The notes beneath the pieces were generated by a model, which made no database searches, was not told where the DNA came from, and worked only from the letters and a program-made list of their open reading frames with translations. This document shows positions 1 to 10,100 of a DNA stretch of 64,000 nt, one piece after another; position 1 is the first letter of the stretch; each line of letters opens with the position of its first letter. Source of the DNA: Sulfopaludibacter sp035606355 (lineage in GTDB: Bacteria > Acidobacteriota > Terriglobia > Bryobacterales > Bryobacteraceae); NCBI GenBank assembly GCA_035606355.1, contig DATNFO010000031.1, positions 62,001 to 126,000 on the forward strand, read 5' to 3'. The position numbers were made by a program, and so were the translations under genes.

Positions 1-231
1 GTTTCGATTACCAACGCTCCGGGCAAAACTTCTTACCCGATCTCCAGTTTTACGTGGCTGTTGATACCGAGCAAGATTCCCGATGCAAAGAAGAAGGCCG
101 CGATCACGGGGTTTCTGAAGTGGATGCTGAATGAGGGCCAGGCCGTCGCGCCTCAGGCTCCGCTGTATTATGCGCCGCTTCCGAAATCGGTGGTGGCTCT
201 CGAAACGAAGCAGATCTTGCAGATTCAGTAA
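1..231 (+). CDS. pstS: Phosphate ABC transporter substrate-binding protein, C-terminal part
   Basis: Only the last 76 codons are present; the gene begins before the window. The reading frame is open from base 1 and ends at TAA 229-231. The fragment contains YPISSFTWLLIP followed by a helix with GFLKWMLNEGQ, which resembles the C-terminal lobe of PstS periplasmic phosphate-binding proteins. It lies 4 bases before pstC in the standard order pstS-pstC-pstA-pstB-phoU, which supports the call strongly. PstS captures inorganic phosphate in the periplasm and passes it to the PstCA channel. The signal peptide and any Pho-box promoter lie outside the window, so regulation cannot be judged. Confidence 0.9.
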   Translation, partial: VSITNAPGKTSYPISSFTWLLIPSKIPDAKKKAAITGFLKWMLNEGQAVAPQAPLYYAPLPKSVVALETKQILQIQ

Positions 232-235
232 CTAT

Positions 236-1210
236 ATGTCTACGGCTGCGATTGTCGCAGGCAGATCCGGGAGGCGGAAGAGTCTTTGGACAACCTTGCG
301 CGGGGGGGATGAGGTGGCTCATCTCATCACTCTCGCGTTCGCTGCGAGCGTCTTCCTGGTTACCATCTTTCTGGTTTGGGAACTGTGGCTGCACTCGGGG
401 CCATCGCGCCACAAGTTCGGGTTTTCGTTTTTGACGGGCACGGATTGGGACCCCGTGCAGGGTATCTTCGGCGCACTCCCTTATATCTACGGCACCGTGG
501 TGACGAGCGTGGTGGCGATGATGATCGCGATACCTCTGGGTGTGGGTGCGGCCGTTTTTCTCGCCGAGCTTGCTCCGCCGCGGCTTTCGAATGGGTGCAC
601 CTTTCTGGTGGAGTTGCTCGCGGCCGTGCCGAGCGTGATCTACGGACTACTCGCGATGTACAGCCTGGTGCCGCTCTTGCGCTCCTACGGCGAGCCGTTT
701 TTGAAAGCGACGCTGGGGTTTCTTCCGTTCTTTCAGGGACCCGCGTTCGGCGTGGGCTATCTGGCCGCCGGCCTGATTCTCGCGATCATGACGCTGCCTT
801 ATATCATTTCCATCTCGCGCGAATCCCTGCTGGAGGTGCCGCGGGACCAGCGCGAAGCCGCTCTCGCGCTGGGCGCGACGAAGTGGGAAGCCACTTCGCA
901 GGTGGTAGTTCCGTTCGCGCGGCTGGGCATCTTCGGCTCCATCTTCCTGGCGCTGGCACGCGCGCTCGGCGAGACCATGGCGGTGACGATGGTGATCGGA
1001 AACGATCCCGGCATTCATGCATCGCTGCTCGCGCCGGGACATACGATCGCGGCCGTGATCGCCAACGAATTCGCGGAGGCGAGCGGCGCTTTATATCAAT
1101 CGTCGCTGGTCGAAATGGGACTCGTGCTGTTTCTCATCACGATCATTATTAACGCGCTCGCGCGGCTGCTGGTGATCGCCACCAGCCGCAAAGGGACGGC
1201 CCACGCATGA
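236..1210 (+). CDS. pstC: Phosphate ABC transporter permease PstC
   Basis: The 324-residue protein is one of the two inner-membrane channel subunits of the high-affinity phosphate transporter. It has about six hydrophobic segments. The permease loop EAALALGATKWEATSQVVVP contains the EAA-type motif that docks onto the PstB ATPase. I chose ATG 236 over an in-frame upstream start at 131, because 131 lies inside pstS and adds an Arg-rich non-membrane stretch. The gene ends in an ATGA overlap with pstA, which suggests translational coupling. Its length is typical of PstC. Confidence 0.95.
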   Translation: MSTAAIVAGRSGRRKSLWTTLRGGDEVAHLITLAFAASVFLVTIFLVWELWLHSGPSRHKFGFSFLTGTDWDPVQGIFGALPYIYGTVVTSVVAMMIAIPLGVGAAVFLAELAPPRLSNGCTFLVELLAAVPSVIYGLLAMYSLVPLLRSYGEPFLKATLGFLPFFQGPAFGVGYLAAGLILAIMTLPYIISISRESLLEVPRDQREAALALGATKWEATSQVVVPFARLGIFGSIFLALARALGETMAVTMVIGNDPGIHASLLAPGHTIAAVIANEFAEASGALYQSSLVEMGLVLFLITIIINALARLLVIATSRKGTAHA

Positions 1211-2055
1211 ACCGGCTGAGATACCGCAAGTTCGTGAATGGTGTGATGCTTGGGCTCACCGGCGTCTTCACCATGATTACCGCCTCTGTTCTGTTCCTGA
1301 TTCTCGGGTACCTGGTCTACAACGGCAGCAAATCCATCGACTGGAACTTCTTTACGAAATTGCCGGTACCGGTCGGCGAGACCGGCGGAGGGATGGCCAA
1401 TGCGATTGCGGGCAGCGCCACCATGGTAGGGCTCGCCGCGCTGATTGGGCTGCCGATCGGATTCTTCGGCGGAATTTATCTGGCCGAGTTCGGCGGTAAG
1501 AGTGTCACGTTTGCCATCCGCTATACCGCGGACCTGCTCAATGGTGTGCCTTCGATCGTCATCGGCATCTTTGCGTGGACGGTAGTGGTGGTGCCGATGC
1601 ATCGCTTCTCGGCGCTCGCCGGCGGGTTCGCTCTCAGCCTGATGCTGATCCCGATTGCGCTGCGCACTACCGAGCAGTTTCTGCTCAACGTGCCGCGGCC
1701 GTTGCGGGAAGCCGCTCTGGCGTTGGGCGCTCCCAAGTGGAAAGTGATTGCGAATGTCGTGGTGCCCGCCGCCTCGAAAGGCATCATGACCGGCATGATT
1801 CTCGGAATCGCGCGCATCGCGGGCGAGACCGCGCCGCTCCTGTTTACAGCGCTCGGCAATCAATTCTGGGCGCGAGGTTTGGATGAGCCCACGGCCTCGC
1901 TTCCGGTTGTCATCTTTACCCACGCCGTCGCTCCGTACGAAGAATGGCAACGGCAGGCGTGGGCCGCCGGGCTCGTGTTGCTGGGTCTGGTGCTGGCCAC
2001 GAATATTGGCGCGCGCTGGATTCTGTCGCGCGGAATCGCCGTTCAGAAAGGCTAA
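1207..2055 (+). CDS. pstA: Phosphate ABC transporter permease PstA
   Basis: The 282-residue second channel subunit pairs with PstC in the inner membrane. It has about six hydrophobic segments and its own EAA loop, REAALALGAPKWKVIANVVVP, which is nearly the same as the one in PstC, as expected for these paralogous permeases. The start codon overlaps the pstC stop (ATGA, 1207-1210), and pstB follows after 6 bases. The gene is complete and of normal family length. Confidence 0.95.
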   Translation: MNRLRYRKFVNGVMLGLTGVFTMITASVLFLILGYLVYNGSKSIDWNFFTKLPVPVGETGGGMANAIAGSATMVGLAALIGLPIGFFGGIYLAEFGGKSVTFAIRYTADLLNGVPSIVIGIFAWTVVVVPMHRFSALAGGFALSLMLIPIALRTTEQFLLNVPRPLREAALALGAPKWKVIANVVVPAASKGIMTGMILGIARIAGETAPLLFTALGNQFWARGLDEPTASLPVVIFTHAVAPYEEWQRQAWAAGLVLLGLVLATNIGARWILSRGIAVQKG

Positions 2056-2061
2056 CGCATC

Positions 2062-2922
2062 ATGGATACCGCTCCCGATACCGCCGTGCCGCGGCAAACG
2101 TCTCCACCGCCCATTCCCGTGGATGCTCCCGCGCCGGTCTCAGATCGCCGGCCCGCGGCTTCGCAACCGCCGCACAAAACGAAGATCGATGTCAGAAGTT
2201 TGAACTTTTTCTACGGCTCATTTCAGGCGCTGCACGATATCAACATCGAAATCCCGGAGAAGCGGATTACCGCGCTGATTGGGCCATCGGGCTGCGGCAA
2301 ATCGACGTTTCTCCGCACGCTCAACCGCATCAACGAAATGGTGCGGCATGCGCGCGCCGAAGGCTCCGTCGCGCTCGACGGCGAGAACGTTGCCGATCTG
2401 GATGTGACGAATTTGCGGCGGCGCGTCGGCATGGTGTTCCAGCGTCCGAACCCGTTTCCGAAGTCGATCTTCGATAACGTGGCATACGGAATCCGCGTGA
2501 ACGGGCTGAAGGGTGACGGGAGCCTGCACGATAAGGTGGAGCACAGCCTGCGCCGCGCGGCGCTGTGGGATGAAGTGAAAGACAAGCTGCACCAATCGGC
2601 ATACTCGCTCTCAGGCGGCCAGCAGCAGCGCCTCTGTATCGCGCGCGCCTTGGCGATCGACCCGGAAGTGCTGCTGCTGGACGAGCCCTGTTCCGCGCTG
2701 GACCCAATCGCCACGGCTAAGATTGAAGACCTGATGTTCAGCCTGAAGAAGGAGTGTACGCAGGTCATCGTGACGCACAACATGCAGCAGGCTGCGCGCG
2801 TCGCCGAATTCACCGGGTTTTTCCTCATGGGCCGGCTGATTGAGTTTGACCGGACCGCGGCCATATTCAAGCGTCCCTCCAGGAAGGAGACCGAGGACTA
2901 CATCACAGGCCGGTTTGGATAA
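2062..2922 (+). CDS. pstB: Phosphate ABC transporter ATP-binding protein PstB
   Basis: The 286-residue cytoplasmic ATPase powers phosphate import. Walker A is GPSGCGKST at residues 74-82, the ABC signature LSGGQQQR at 183-190, and Walker B VLLLDEP at 203-209. The Q-loop region reads MVFQRPNPFP, which is characteristic of PstB. About 40 Pro-rich residues precede the conserved domain, a longer leader than in most PstB proteins and possibly disordered. If this leader is not translated, the start would lie further downstream, but I see no better in-frame ATG. phoU follows after 4 bases. Confidence 0.96.
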   Translation: MDTAPDTAVPRQTSPPPIPVDAPAPVSDRRPAASQPPHKTKIDVRSLNFFYGSFQALHDINIEIPEKRITALIGPSGCGKSTFLRTLNRINEMVRHARAEGSVALDGENVADLDVTNLRRRVGMVFQRPNPFPKSIFDNVAYGIRVNGLKGDGSLHDKVEHSLRRAALWDEVKDKLHQSAYSLSGGQQQRLCIARALAIDPEVLLLDEPCSALDPIATAKIEDLMFSLKKECTQVIVTHNMQQAARVAEFTGFFLMGRLIEFDRTAAIFKRPSRKETEDYITGRFG

Positions 2923-2926
2923 AACT

Positions 2927-3598
2927 ATGCTCCACTTCCGCGAAGAGCTCGAAGAACTGCAAAGCAAGCTGCTCGAAATGGGAGGCCTGGTTGAGGCTTC
3001 CATCCACAACAGCGTCTACGCGCTGGTGGAGCGCGATGAGGACCGCGCCAAAGAGGTGATGTGGAGCGAGGCCCTCATCAACCAGAAGGAGATCGAAATC
3101 GACGATCTCGCCACGCGTGTGCTCGCGCTGTTTCAGCCGATGGCGCGCGACCTGCGCTTCATCACGGCGGTCATTAAAATCAACAGCGACCTGGAACGGA
3201 TGGGCGATCTCGCGGTGAATATCACGCAGCGCGCTCTTGGCTTGATGCAGGAGCCGGCGCTGCGTCCGCTCATCGATATTCCCCGGATGGCGGAACTGGC
3301 TGAAACGATGGTGCACCGGTCGCTGGATGCGTTCGCGCAGAATGATGCGTCGATGGCGAGGTCGGTGCTGATTGCGGATGACGAGGTCGACCGGTTGCGC
3401 GACGCGGTTTATGCGGAGATGGTGTCGTTCATGCAGGAGGAGCGCACTACGGTGAATCGGGCTGTCGCTCTGATGTTCATCGCTCAGAACATCGAAAGGA
3501 TCGCCGATCATGCTACGAATATCGCCGAGGATGTGCTGTTCCTGGTGCAAGGGGTCGACGTGCGGCATCATGCGGAGACTCGGGGGATGGGGACGTGA
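2927..3598 (+). CDS. phoU: Phosphate signalling protein PhoU
   Basis: The 223-residue all-helical protein has two PhoU repeats, seen as DLRFITAVIKINSDLERMGD in the first half and VALMFIAQNIERIADHATNIAE in the second. These are the conserved metal-coordinating helices of the family. PhoU links Pst transport to the PhoR sensor and keeps the Pho regulon off when phosphate is plentiful. I chose ATG 2927, just after the pstB stop; a longer in-frame reading from 2840 would overlap the end of pstB. This is the last gene of the operon, and no PhoB/PhoR pair is visible nearby. Confidence 0.95.
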   Translation: MLHFREELEELQSKLLEMGGLVEASIHNSVYALVERDEDRAKEVMWSEALINQKEIEIDDLATRVLALFQPMARDLRFITAVIKINSDLERMGDLAVNITQRALGLMQEPALRPLIDIPRMAELAETMVHRSLDAFAQNDASMARSVLIADDEVDRLRDAVYAEMVSFMQEERTTVNRAVALMFIAQNIERIADHATNIAEDVLFLVQGVDVRHHAETRGMGT

Positions 3599-3761
3599 GG
3601 TCGGGGCAGTGTCTTTGAACCACAGAGACACGGAGATTACGCAGCGGGCACAGAGAAGAGCAATTTCACCACAAATGCTGCCGCGCGCGCGGCACGACAG
3701 GAAGGATTCCTGTTGTCACGTATCGGCGACAAAGTTGCTAGGTGAGTGGTAGGAGGTTGGC
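3599..3761. repeat. Intergenic spacer with two dispersed-repeat types
   Basis: This 163-bp gap holds no gene. At about 3614-3660 is a purine-rich stretch beginning AACCACAGAGACACGGAG and ending GGGCACAGAGAAGAG. From memory it resembles CACAGAGA-type interspersed sequences found in many soil bacteria. At 3697-3713 is the perfect hairpin ACAGGAAGGATTCCTGT (7-bp stem, 3-base loop). It belongs to the same family as the elements at 57068-57114 and the degraded traces near 18898 and 42820. Confidence 0.6.
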
Positions 3762-3965
3762 ATGGCAAAGCTCACGACTGCGAAGAAAAATACAGAACCT
3801 AAGAGTGAATTCGGGTTACCGGAGCAGCGGAAGTATCCGATGCCCGATGCGAGCCACGCGCGCAACGCCAAAGCTCGTGCTTCCCAGATGGAGCATCAGG
3901 GCAAGCTGAGCGCGGCCGATAAAAAGAAGGTCGACGCTAAGGCCGATCGGATTCTGAAGAAGTAG
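3762..3965 (+). CDS. Small basic protein of unknown function
   Basis: The 67-residue, Lys-rich protein has no membrane segment. A strong ribosome binding site (AGGAGG) precedes ATG 3762. The central stretch FGLPEQRKYPMPDASHARNAKARAS resembles a short motif (xLPxxRKYPxxDxxHARNA) that I recall from hypothetical and phage-associated proteins of the DUF6582 type. Lys and Ala dominate the C-terminus. The gene stands alone between phoU and a convergent gene. The SD and motif make it a real gene, but I cannot assign a function; nucleic-acid binding is only a guess from its charge. Confidence 0.75.
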   Translation: MAKLTTAKKNTEPKSEFGLPEQRKYPMPDASHARNAKARASQMEHQGKLSAADKKKVDAKADRILKK

Positions 3966-3971
3966 CCGCGT

Positions 3972-6900
3972 CTATTTGGCCGCCGCTGTGAGCATCGCGG
4001 AGCAATCCGGGACGGCCCAGGTTTGCCGCGGCGGATACTGCCCGTTGTGCTGCTTCAGGTAATCGATTACGTCCAGATCGTCGCGATGGATTTTCAAGTA
4101 CTCGACGATATCTCGCCGCTCGGCAGGCGTCAGTTCGCGGCCGATCACTCCGGCGCGGGTTTCGTTTGAGAACTCGTGCCCGGCGTTTGAGTTTCCTGGC
4201 AGCGTCGTGTCGAAGAGAAACGCGCCATCCTCTGCCGTGCTCTTGTAGCCGACATTCTTCGGGTCGTAATCGCGCGAGCCGGTGTAGAACTGCCGCGGCC
4301 GTTCCTTCACCGGCGAGAGCAGATCGTAGAGTGTGGGAACACTGCCGTTGTGCAGGAACGGCGCGGTGGCCCACACGCCTTCGAGCGGCCGGGGTTTGTA
4401 GCCCAGATCCACATCCGGCAGGTCCAGCATGCCGAAGCCGTTGAAGCAGGACTGCTGTGCGGCGGAGTAGTTGTGCTCCGCATAATACTTCCGCCGGATT
4501 GCCATGTCCAGAATGTTCAGGCCTTCGCCGATGGAGACGGATCGCAGATCGAGGCGGCTCAGTGCTTCGATCTGCGTTTCGGTATCTTTGTAAGCCTGCT
4601 GCGTATAATAGAGGTCGGACGCTCCGCCGGGAGGCGCGCTGCGCAGCGTCTCCATCAACGTGGACAGCCTCTGCTTTTGCTGCTCTAATTCATTGCGCAG
4701 CATCCCTTGCACGTCGGCAACATCCATTCCGGCGCGCGTCATATCGACCCGGTAATCCACCAGTTCGCGCGAAACATTCGGGTCCGTGCCGATCAATTGC
4801 AGCGGTTTGCGCGAGATCTTCCAGAAGGGCAGCACTTCGGTTTTGGAGAGCACCATGCCCGGCGCAAACGCCGCCGTGAAGTCGCGCGATGCGGCTTCCG
4901 GCCCGTGGCATCCGATGCAGTGCATGCTGACGAAGAGCGCACGGCCGCGCGCGGCGCTTTCGAGGTTGACGTCTCCCAGCAGCTTAACCGGCCATTGGGG
5001 AGGCTGCAGCGTGCGCAATGTGTGCTCGATGCGCTCTACGCCGGGCAGGTTGAACGACGTCCGATACTGTTCGTCCGCGGGCACGGGACGGCCGTAGTCA
5101 TCCACCAGGCGATACTTCGCGCCGGTTCCCAGCGCCTCGGCGGCATTCCGCGCCATGGGCTGCGCGACGAAGGCGCCGTACTGCTCCCAATTGAATTTCC
5201 AGATATTCCATAAGTATGGATAGCTTTCCGGGCTGTGGAACGTGTGGTAATTGACCGCGTCTACATGGTCGCCGAAAACGCCATTGGCAATTCTTCCGAT
5301 GGCAGCGGTGCGGCCGTAGCCTTCCTGCGTGGGGAACCATTTTTTGCTGGAACCGCCGAACATGCCGACGTGGCCCGCGCGCAGCACGACCGACGCGACG
5401 TCACCCCACAGCGCGGCTTTGTTGGCGAGCGTGGCGTTGCGGCCGAGCACGTGATTGGCAAAGCGGTTGAACTTGAGCGGATTGCCGAGCGTGGTGGTGA
5501 GTCCGCCGAGCAGCTCGACGGTGAAGCTTCCCGCCGTCAAATCGGTAATTGCGGTCATCGCCGGACCGCCGTCGATGCGAATGGCGGTGGTCTCCGTTTT
5601 CGGAGCGCCCGCGGTCAGCGGCTTTACTTCGCGCGTGACGTGCAGTTGCCCGGTGTGGCAAGCGGCGCACGTGAGATCGATGATGTAGTCCTGCGCTTCC
5701 TCATCGAAGTGTTTTGCGAAGCCGACGGGCAAGTGGTCCGGGTTGGCGCGCGTGGGCGAGGGGTCCACAATGAAATTGAGCTGCCGCAAGTGATCGGGAT
5801 CGGCGAAGCGCTCGCTGCGGAACGGGCGCTCCACATTGACGAACCAGCTATAGTGAATGCCCAGAATGGACGCGCCCTGGGCGGTGTAATAGTAGGTCTG
5901 CCGCTGCGGCGAATCGGCAACCGTGCCCCAGCCCTGGTCCAGGTAATTCACCGAGTCGACGCGCTCCAGCGCGGGGACGTTGGCGTGCGTCTTCCAGCGA
6001 TACCAGATGCCGGCGGCTTGCGCCAGCAGAATCAGGCCGAGAAGCCCGAGGACGGCGCCGCGCATCGCCGTGCGCCAGAAGCCGATTCGCACCGGGGCCG
6101 CGGCGGGAACGTCCACCACCCCGCCCTGGCGCGCCAAGCGGCTGGCATGTTCGGCGGACCAGCGGCATCGATTGACGCCGCCCAGCGGCTGGTTTTCCGG
6201 CAGGCAATTCGTGGTCACGTCGATGTACTGCGCCGCGGTCTCCTCCGGCGTGAGCACGGATTCCGGGAGCAGGCGCAGCCGCGCGACCGTATGGAAAGGC
6301 GCTTGGTCTTCGTTCCATTCGATGGCCGCATTCTCTACCCAGAATGACGCGTCGCGCTTGCGGCCGCGATGGGTCATGGTGGCGGCGTCCAGGAACTGCA
6401 CTCCGAAATCCCATTCGCTCATGCGGCCTTGCGCCGTTACGTGATCCTGAACCGCGTTTTGCAGCCAGTTCGGATTGTCTGACGGAGTTGCCCGCGCATT
6501 AGCCGGGTTGGGCATAGCGCTGTACTTGGCGGCGTCCGAAGGGCCGTGGCGAAACGGCACGGTGCTCCAGTAGCGCTGTTCCTCGTAGCCCGCATAGGGA
6601 GTGGAGCGCTGCTGCCCAATGCCGAGGTAGGCCGTGCGCAGCAAGCCCAGGAATTCACGGAAGGAAAGCGACCACAGAGCTTTCAATTTGCCCAGGATTC
6701 CGCCGGCTGCGCCGAGGCGCACAAAGATGGCGAACGCATGCGCATCGTTCAACGGAAACGTGGTGGCGCTGTTCAGCGAAAAGTCCATCCGCCGGGAGGA
6801 TGCGCCGAGCACGCCGGCCGGCACCTCCACCGCGAAGGACATCGCGCGCACGTCGCGAGCGGTATCGGACGCGGCTTTCGATGCGGCATTGGCGAAGCGC

Positions 6901-7190
6901 ACGGTGGCGGGATACACGCCGGGATGCGCGAACAACCCCTGGGCGAGGCGTGCGGACATTGCCGGATCGCGATCCGCCGCGGAGGTGTCCAGCACTTCGA
7001 AGGCGGCACGGACGGCGATGCCTTTGGCATGAGTGCCGCGCGCCAGAGGCTGTTTCAGTTGTTTGGCGAACTGCGCCTGAAGTTTCAGAATGTCGCGGAC
7101 GATTTCGGCGCGGTAGCGATCCTCGTTTTCCGGCTTGCGCTCGAAATCGGCAAACGTGCGATCCATTTTCGGGCTCATCGAGTCATCCAA
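3972..7190 (-). CDS. Catalase-like domain fused to RoxA-like di-heme cytochrome c peroxidase
   Basis: The 1072-residue protein has three parts. Residues about 40-345 resemble the catalase fold: RGTHAKGIAV around H54 and VRFANAASKAASDTARDVR near 97-115 match the distal-haem side, and LPENQPLGGVNR near 330-341 is typical of small catalase-related proteins. Residues 376-397 form one transmembrane helix. The rest resembles the di-haem peroxidase/rubber-oxygenase RoxA family, with haem motifs CAACH at 508-512 and CIGCH at 758-762. The helix should place the c-haem part outside the cytoplasm and the catalase-like part inside. The start overlaps the end of the upstream kinase gene by 8 bases, which implies coupling. 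The substrate is unknown; peroxide or an organic hydroperoxide is an inference. Confidence 0.8.
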   Translation of the reverse strand: MDDSMSPKMDRTFADFERKPENEDRYRAEIVRDILKLQAQFAKQLKQPLARGTHAKGIAVRAAFEVLDTSAADRDPAMSARLAQGLFAHPGVYPATVRFANAASKAASDTARDVRAMSFAVEVPAGVLGASSRRMDFSLNSATTFPLNDAHAFAIFVRLGAAGGILGKLKALWSLSFREFLGLLRTAYLGIGQQRSTPYAGYEEQRYWSTVPFRHGPSDAAKYSAMPNPANARATPSDNPNWLQNAVQDHVTAQGRMSEWDFGVQFLDAATMTHRGRKRDASFWVENAAIEWNEDQAPFHTVARLRLLPESVLTPEETAAQYIDVTTNCLPENQPLGGVNRCRWSAEHASRLARQGGVVDVPAAAPVRIGFWRTAMRGAVLGLLGLILLAQAAGIWYRWKTHANVPALERVDSVNYLDQGWGTVADSPQRQTYYYTAQGASILGIHYSWFVNVERPFRSERFADPDHLRQLNFIVDPSPTRANPDHLPVGFAKHFDEEAQDYIIDLTCAACHTGQLHVTREVKPLTAGAPKTETTAIRIDGGPAMTAITDLTAGSFTVELLGGLTTTLGNPLKFNRFANHVLGRNATLANKAALWGDVASVVLRAGHVGMFGGSSKKWFPTQEGYGRTAAIGRIANGVFGDHVDAVNYHTFHSPESYPYLWNIWKFNWEQYGAFVAQPMARNAAEALGTGAKYRLVDDYGRPVPADEQYRTSFNLPGVERIEHTLRTLQPPQWPVKLLGDVNLESAARGRALFVSMHCIGCHGPEAASRDFTAAFAPGMVLSKTEVLPFWKISRKPLQLIGTDPNVSRELVDYRVDMTRAGMDVADVQGMLRNELEQQKQRLSTLMETLRSAPPGGASDLYYTQQAYKDTETQIEALSRLDLRSVSIGEGLNILDMAIRRKYYAEHNYSAAQQSCFNGFGMLDLPDVDLGYKPRPLEGVWATAPFLHNGSVPTLYDLLSPVKERPRQFYTGSRDYDPKNVGYKSTAEDGAFLFDTTLPGNSNAGHEFSNETRAGVIGRELTPAERRDIVEYLKIHRDDLDVIDYLKQHNGQYPPRQTWAVPDCSAMLTAAAK

Positions 7191-10100
7191 TCTCGCTGAG
7201 AAGTTTCCGTGCAGCGCTCAGGTCGCTGGTTGAGTGGCCTTCGGTAAACGATTTGTAGGCGGGTGTGAGAACGGCGCGGGCGGCCGGCAAATCGTCGCGA
7301 TCGGCGAGCAAGCGGGCGAGGCCGATGGACGCCCGCAGCTCGAAACTACGCGCCTGCTGCTGCACCGCCCGGTCGAGCGCCTGCTGAAAGGCGTCTTCGG
7401 CGGCGATATGGTCGCCCGCCGCGCGCAGCAATTCTCCGCGCATGCGATACAACTCGGCGACGTATCCGCCCTCGGAAATCCAGGCCGCGTAATGGAGGCC
7501 TTCGTCGACTGCTTTCAAGCCTTCGGCGATGCGGCCGGCCTGCCGCAATCCCTCGGCCAGGAGCGCCAGATACATCGACCGTGCGAGGCGGGTTTTCAAG
7601 TGCGCCTGCACTTCCAGGCTGTCCGTGAGCAGTTCGATACCTTCGCTCACGCGGCCCAGAGTCACGAGGGCGTACCCCTTGAAAGACCGGCTCCATTCGG
7701 CTTCCTGCGGCAGGCCGTGTTCCCTGCACAGCGCGATGTTTTCGTCGCCGACGGCCACTGCCTCGGCGCCCTCGCCGCGATACGCGAGCACCCCTTCCAG
7801 CACCAGCATGGCGAAGGAATACGTGAGCGGCTGCCGCTGCGGGCGCGCCAGCATTACGGTTTCGCGCGCGATTTCGAGCGCCCGATCGGGATAGCCCAGC
7901 ACCCACAAGGGACGGCTGTACATGGCGCGCGCGAGAATTCCCGGGTCCACGCCGTACATGGCGGTGTACATGGCGTGCTGTTCAGGCCGGTGCAACTCGC
8001 GAGAGAGTTTCAGGAGCCTGCTGGATTCCACCATGTCTCCCAGAAACTCACGCGACACGCCCGCCAGATGATAACCCGCCATCATCAGAGGCGGACTTTC
8101 GACGGCGCTGCCTTTGGCGGCCAGTTCATCGGAAAGATCGCGGCACTCCACCAGGTTGCCGCGGATGAGGTGAAACAGGCTCACGGCCCACAGTACGGGC
8201 AGGGTCTGCGGCGGATTCCCGAGCTCTTCGGAAATCGCGCGCGCGCGCAAAAAGGTCTCTTCGATTTCGGGTGTCGCCCACCCGGTGGTAGAGCGAAGCG
8301 CGACGCCTTTGGCCATCTGGAGACCGAGTTCGAGTTGTTTGGCTTCAGGCCCGGAGCCGAGCGCCCGCACGGCGTTCAGCCCGCGATCCGCGAGGGAAAG
8401 CGCTTCCCGAAACGCGAACAACTCGACGGCATATTGCGCCGCGGCCAGAAAATATTTCGCGCTCGCCGCGAAATCCCTCGCGCTTTCGAACAGGAGCGCC
8501 ACGCGGCCGGCGATGGGGGCGATCTCCTCTCCGTGGTGCGCCACCATGCTGCGCGCGGCGCGTCCGCTGAGGGTAGCCCTGCGCGTAGGTTGTAGCGACG
8601 CGTAGAGCACGTTTTGATAGAGCACATGCACGAAGCGGTAGGTAAGCGTGAGTGTACGATCGGGAAACTCGCGCTCTTCGCCGCGGCGCACGAACAGGTG
8701 GACACGATCGAGTTGATCGAGGCGCTCCTCCACGACGGCGGGATCCATCTCCGCGGCTTCGGCGAGCGTCGCCGTATCGAACTCATGGCCCTGCACGCTG
8801 GCGGCGACGAGCAGACGCCGATCCTCCGCGTCGAGCATTTCGATTTTGCGCGCGATGATGCCCTTGACGGACGCGGGTAGCTCACGGGGTGATTCCGGCA
8901 GAGAGCCGGACAGGACCCAGGTGCCATCCTCCTGGCGAATCGCACCCGAATCGCGCAGATAGCGAACCAGGTCCACGACGAACAACGGGCTGCCTTCGGT
9001 GCGCGCGTGAATCATCTTCGCGAAGGCAGGCGGAAAGGCGTTGCGCGGATAGGTCAGCGCGAGATACCGCTCCACGTCAGGCAAGCCGAGGAAATCCAGG
9101 GAGACGTCCACGAAACAACCGCGCGACCGGAGATCGTTGGCGATGGCGAGGAAGGGATGGCGCGCCGCGGCCATTTCGGCCGCCCGATAGCTCACTATGA
9201 TCAGCACGCGCATGCCGGCGAAACGCGATGCCAGAAAGCTGAGGATGTCCACGGTGGAGACGTCGGCCCAGTGCAGATCTTCGAGGAAGAGGGCGACAGG
9301 CCGCGCCTGGGATAACTCCGTCAGGAGCGCCGCGAGTTCCCGCTTCATGCGCTCCTGCGATGCGGCGGGCAGATCGCGGACGATGCCGCTATCGGTGCTT
9401 TCGATGGTGGCGACCTGCTGCCGCCAGGTTGGGGCGATGGTCTTCAGCGCCTCCGCGGCAGCCGCGCCGGCCTGGCCGTGTACCAGGTTTTCGAGCGCCT
9501 CCAGCACGGGCAGATAGGCTTCGGCTCCGGCGAGCTGCTCGGCGCACCGGCCGCGCGCCACGATGGGACGGTCCTCACGAAGCGCCAACTCCGCCAGGAA
9601 CATCTCGCCGAGGCTGGTTTTGCCGATTCCGGGCTCGCCCGAAATCGCCAGCAGCAGACCGTTGCCGCCTTTTACGCGGACATAGCCACGCCGCAGGATC
9701 TCGCGCTCCGCTTCACGACCGACCATGGCGCGAGCAGCCGAGCCCGCGGTATCGACGCCCGGCAAAATGGCGGCGGTGTCCCCCGTCCAGCGAGCTTCCA
9801 GGGCGCGCAAGACTTCGAGCACATCGTTGGCGGACTGGCAGCGCTCGTCCGGATTCTTGGCGAGCATCCACGCAAGCAGGCGTTCGACGCCCGGCGGAAC
9901 TGCGCCCTCATCCAGGCGCAGGGGAGGCAGCGGATCGCCGGCGATCGCGACAGCTGTGGCGATCGAGGTCTCGCGCCGGAACGGATGTGTGCCGGTGAGG
10001 GCTTCGTAGAGCACCAAACCGAAGGAGAATATGTCGGTGCGGCGGTCCAGCGTGAGGCCGCGAAACTGCTCCGGCGGCATGTATACAAGAGTGCCGGCTA

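Noticed and set aside
3614..3660. CACAGAGA-rich stretch considered as a CRISPR-like array.
   Set aside because: The units are short and irregular, and no equal-length spacers or cas genes are near.
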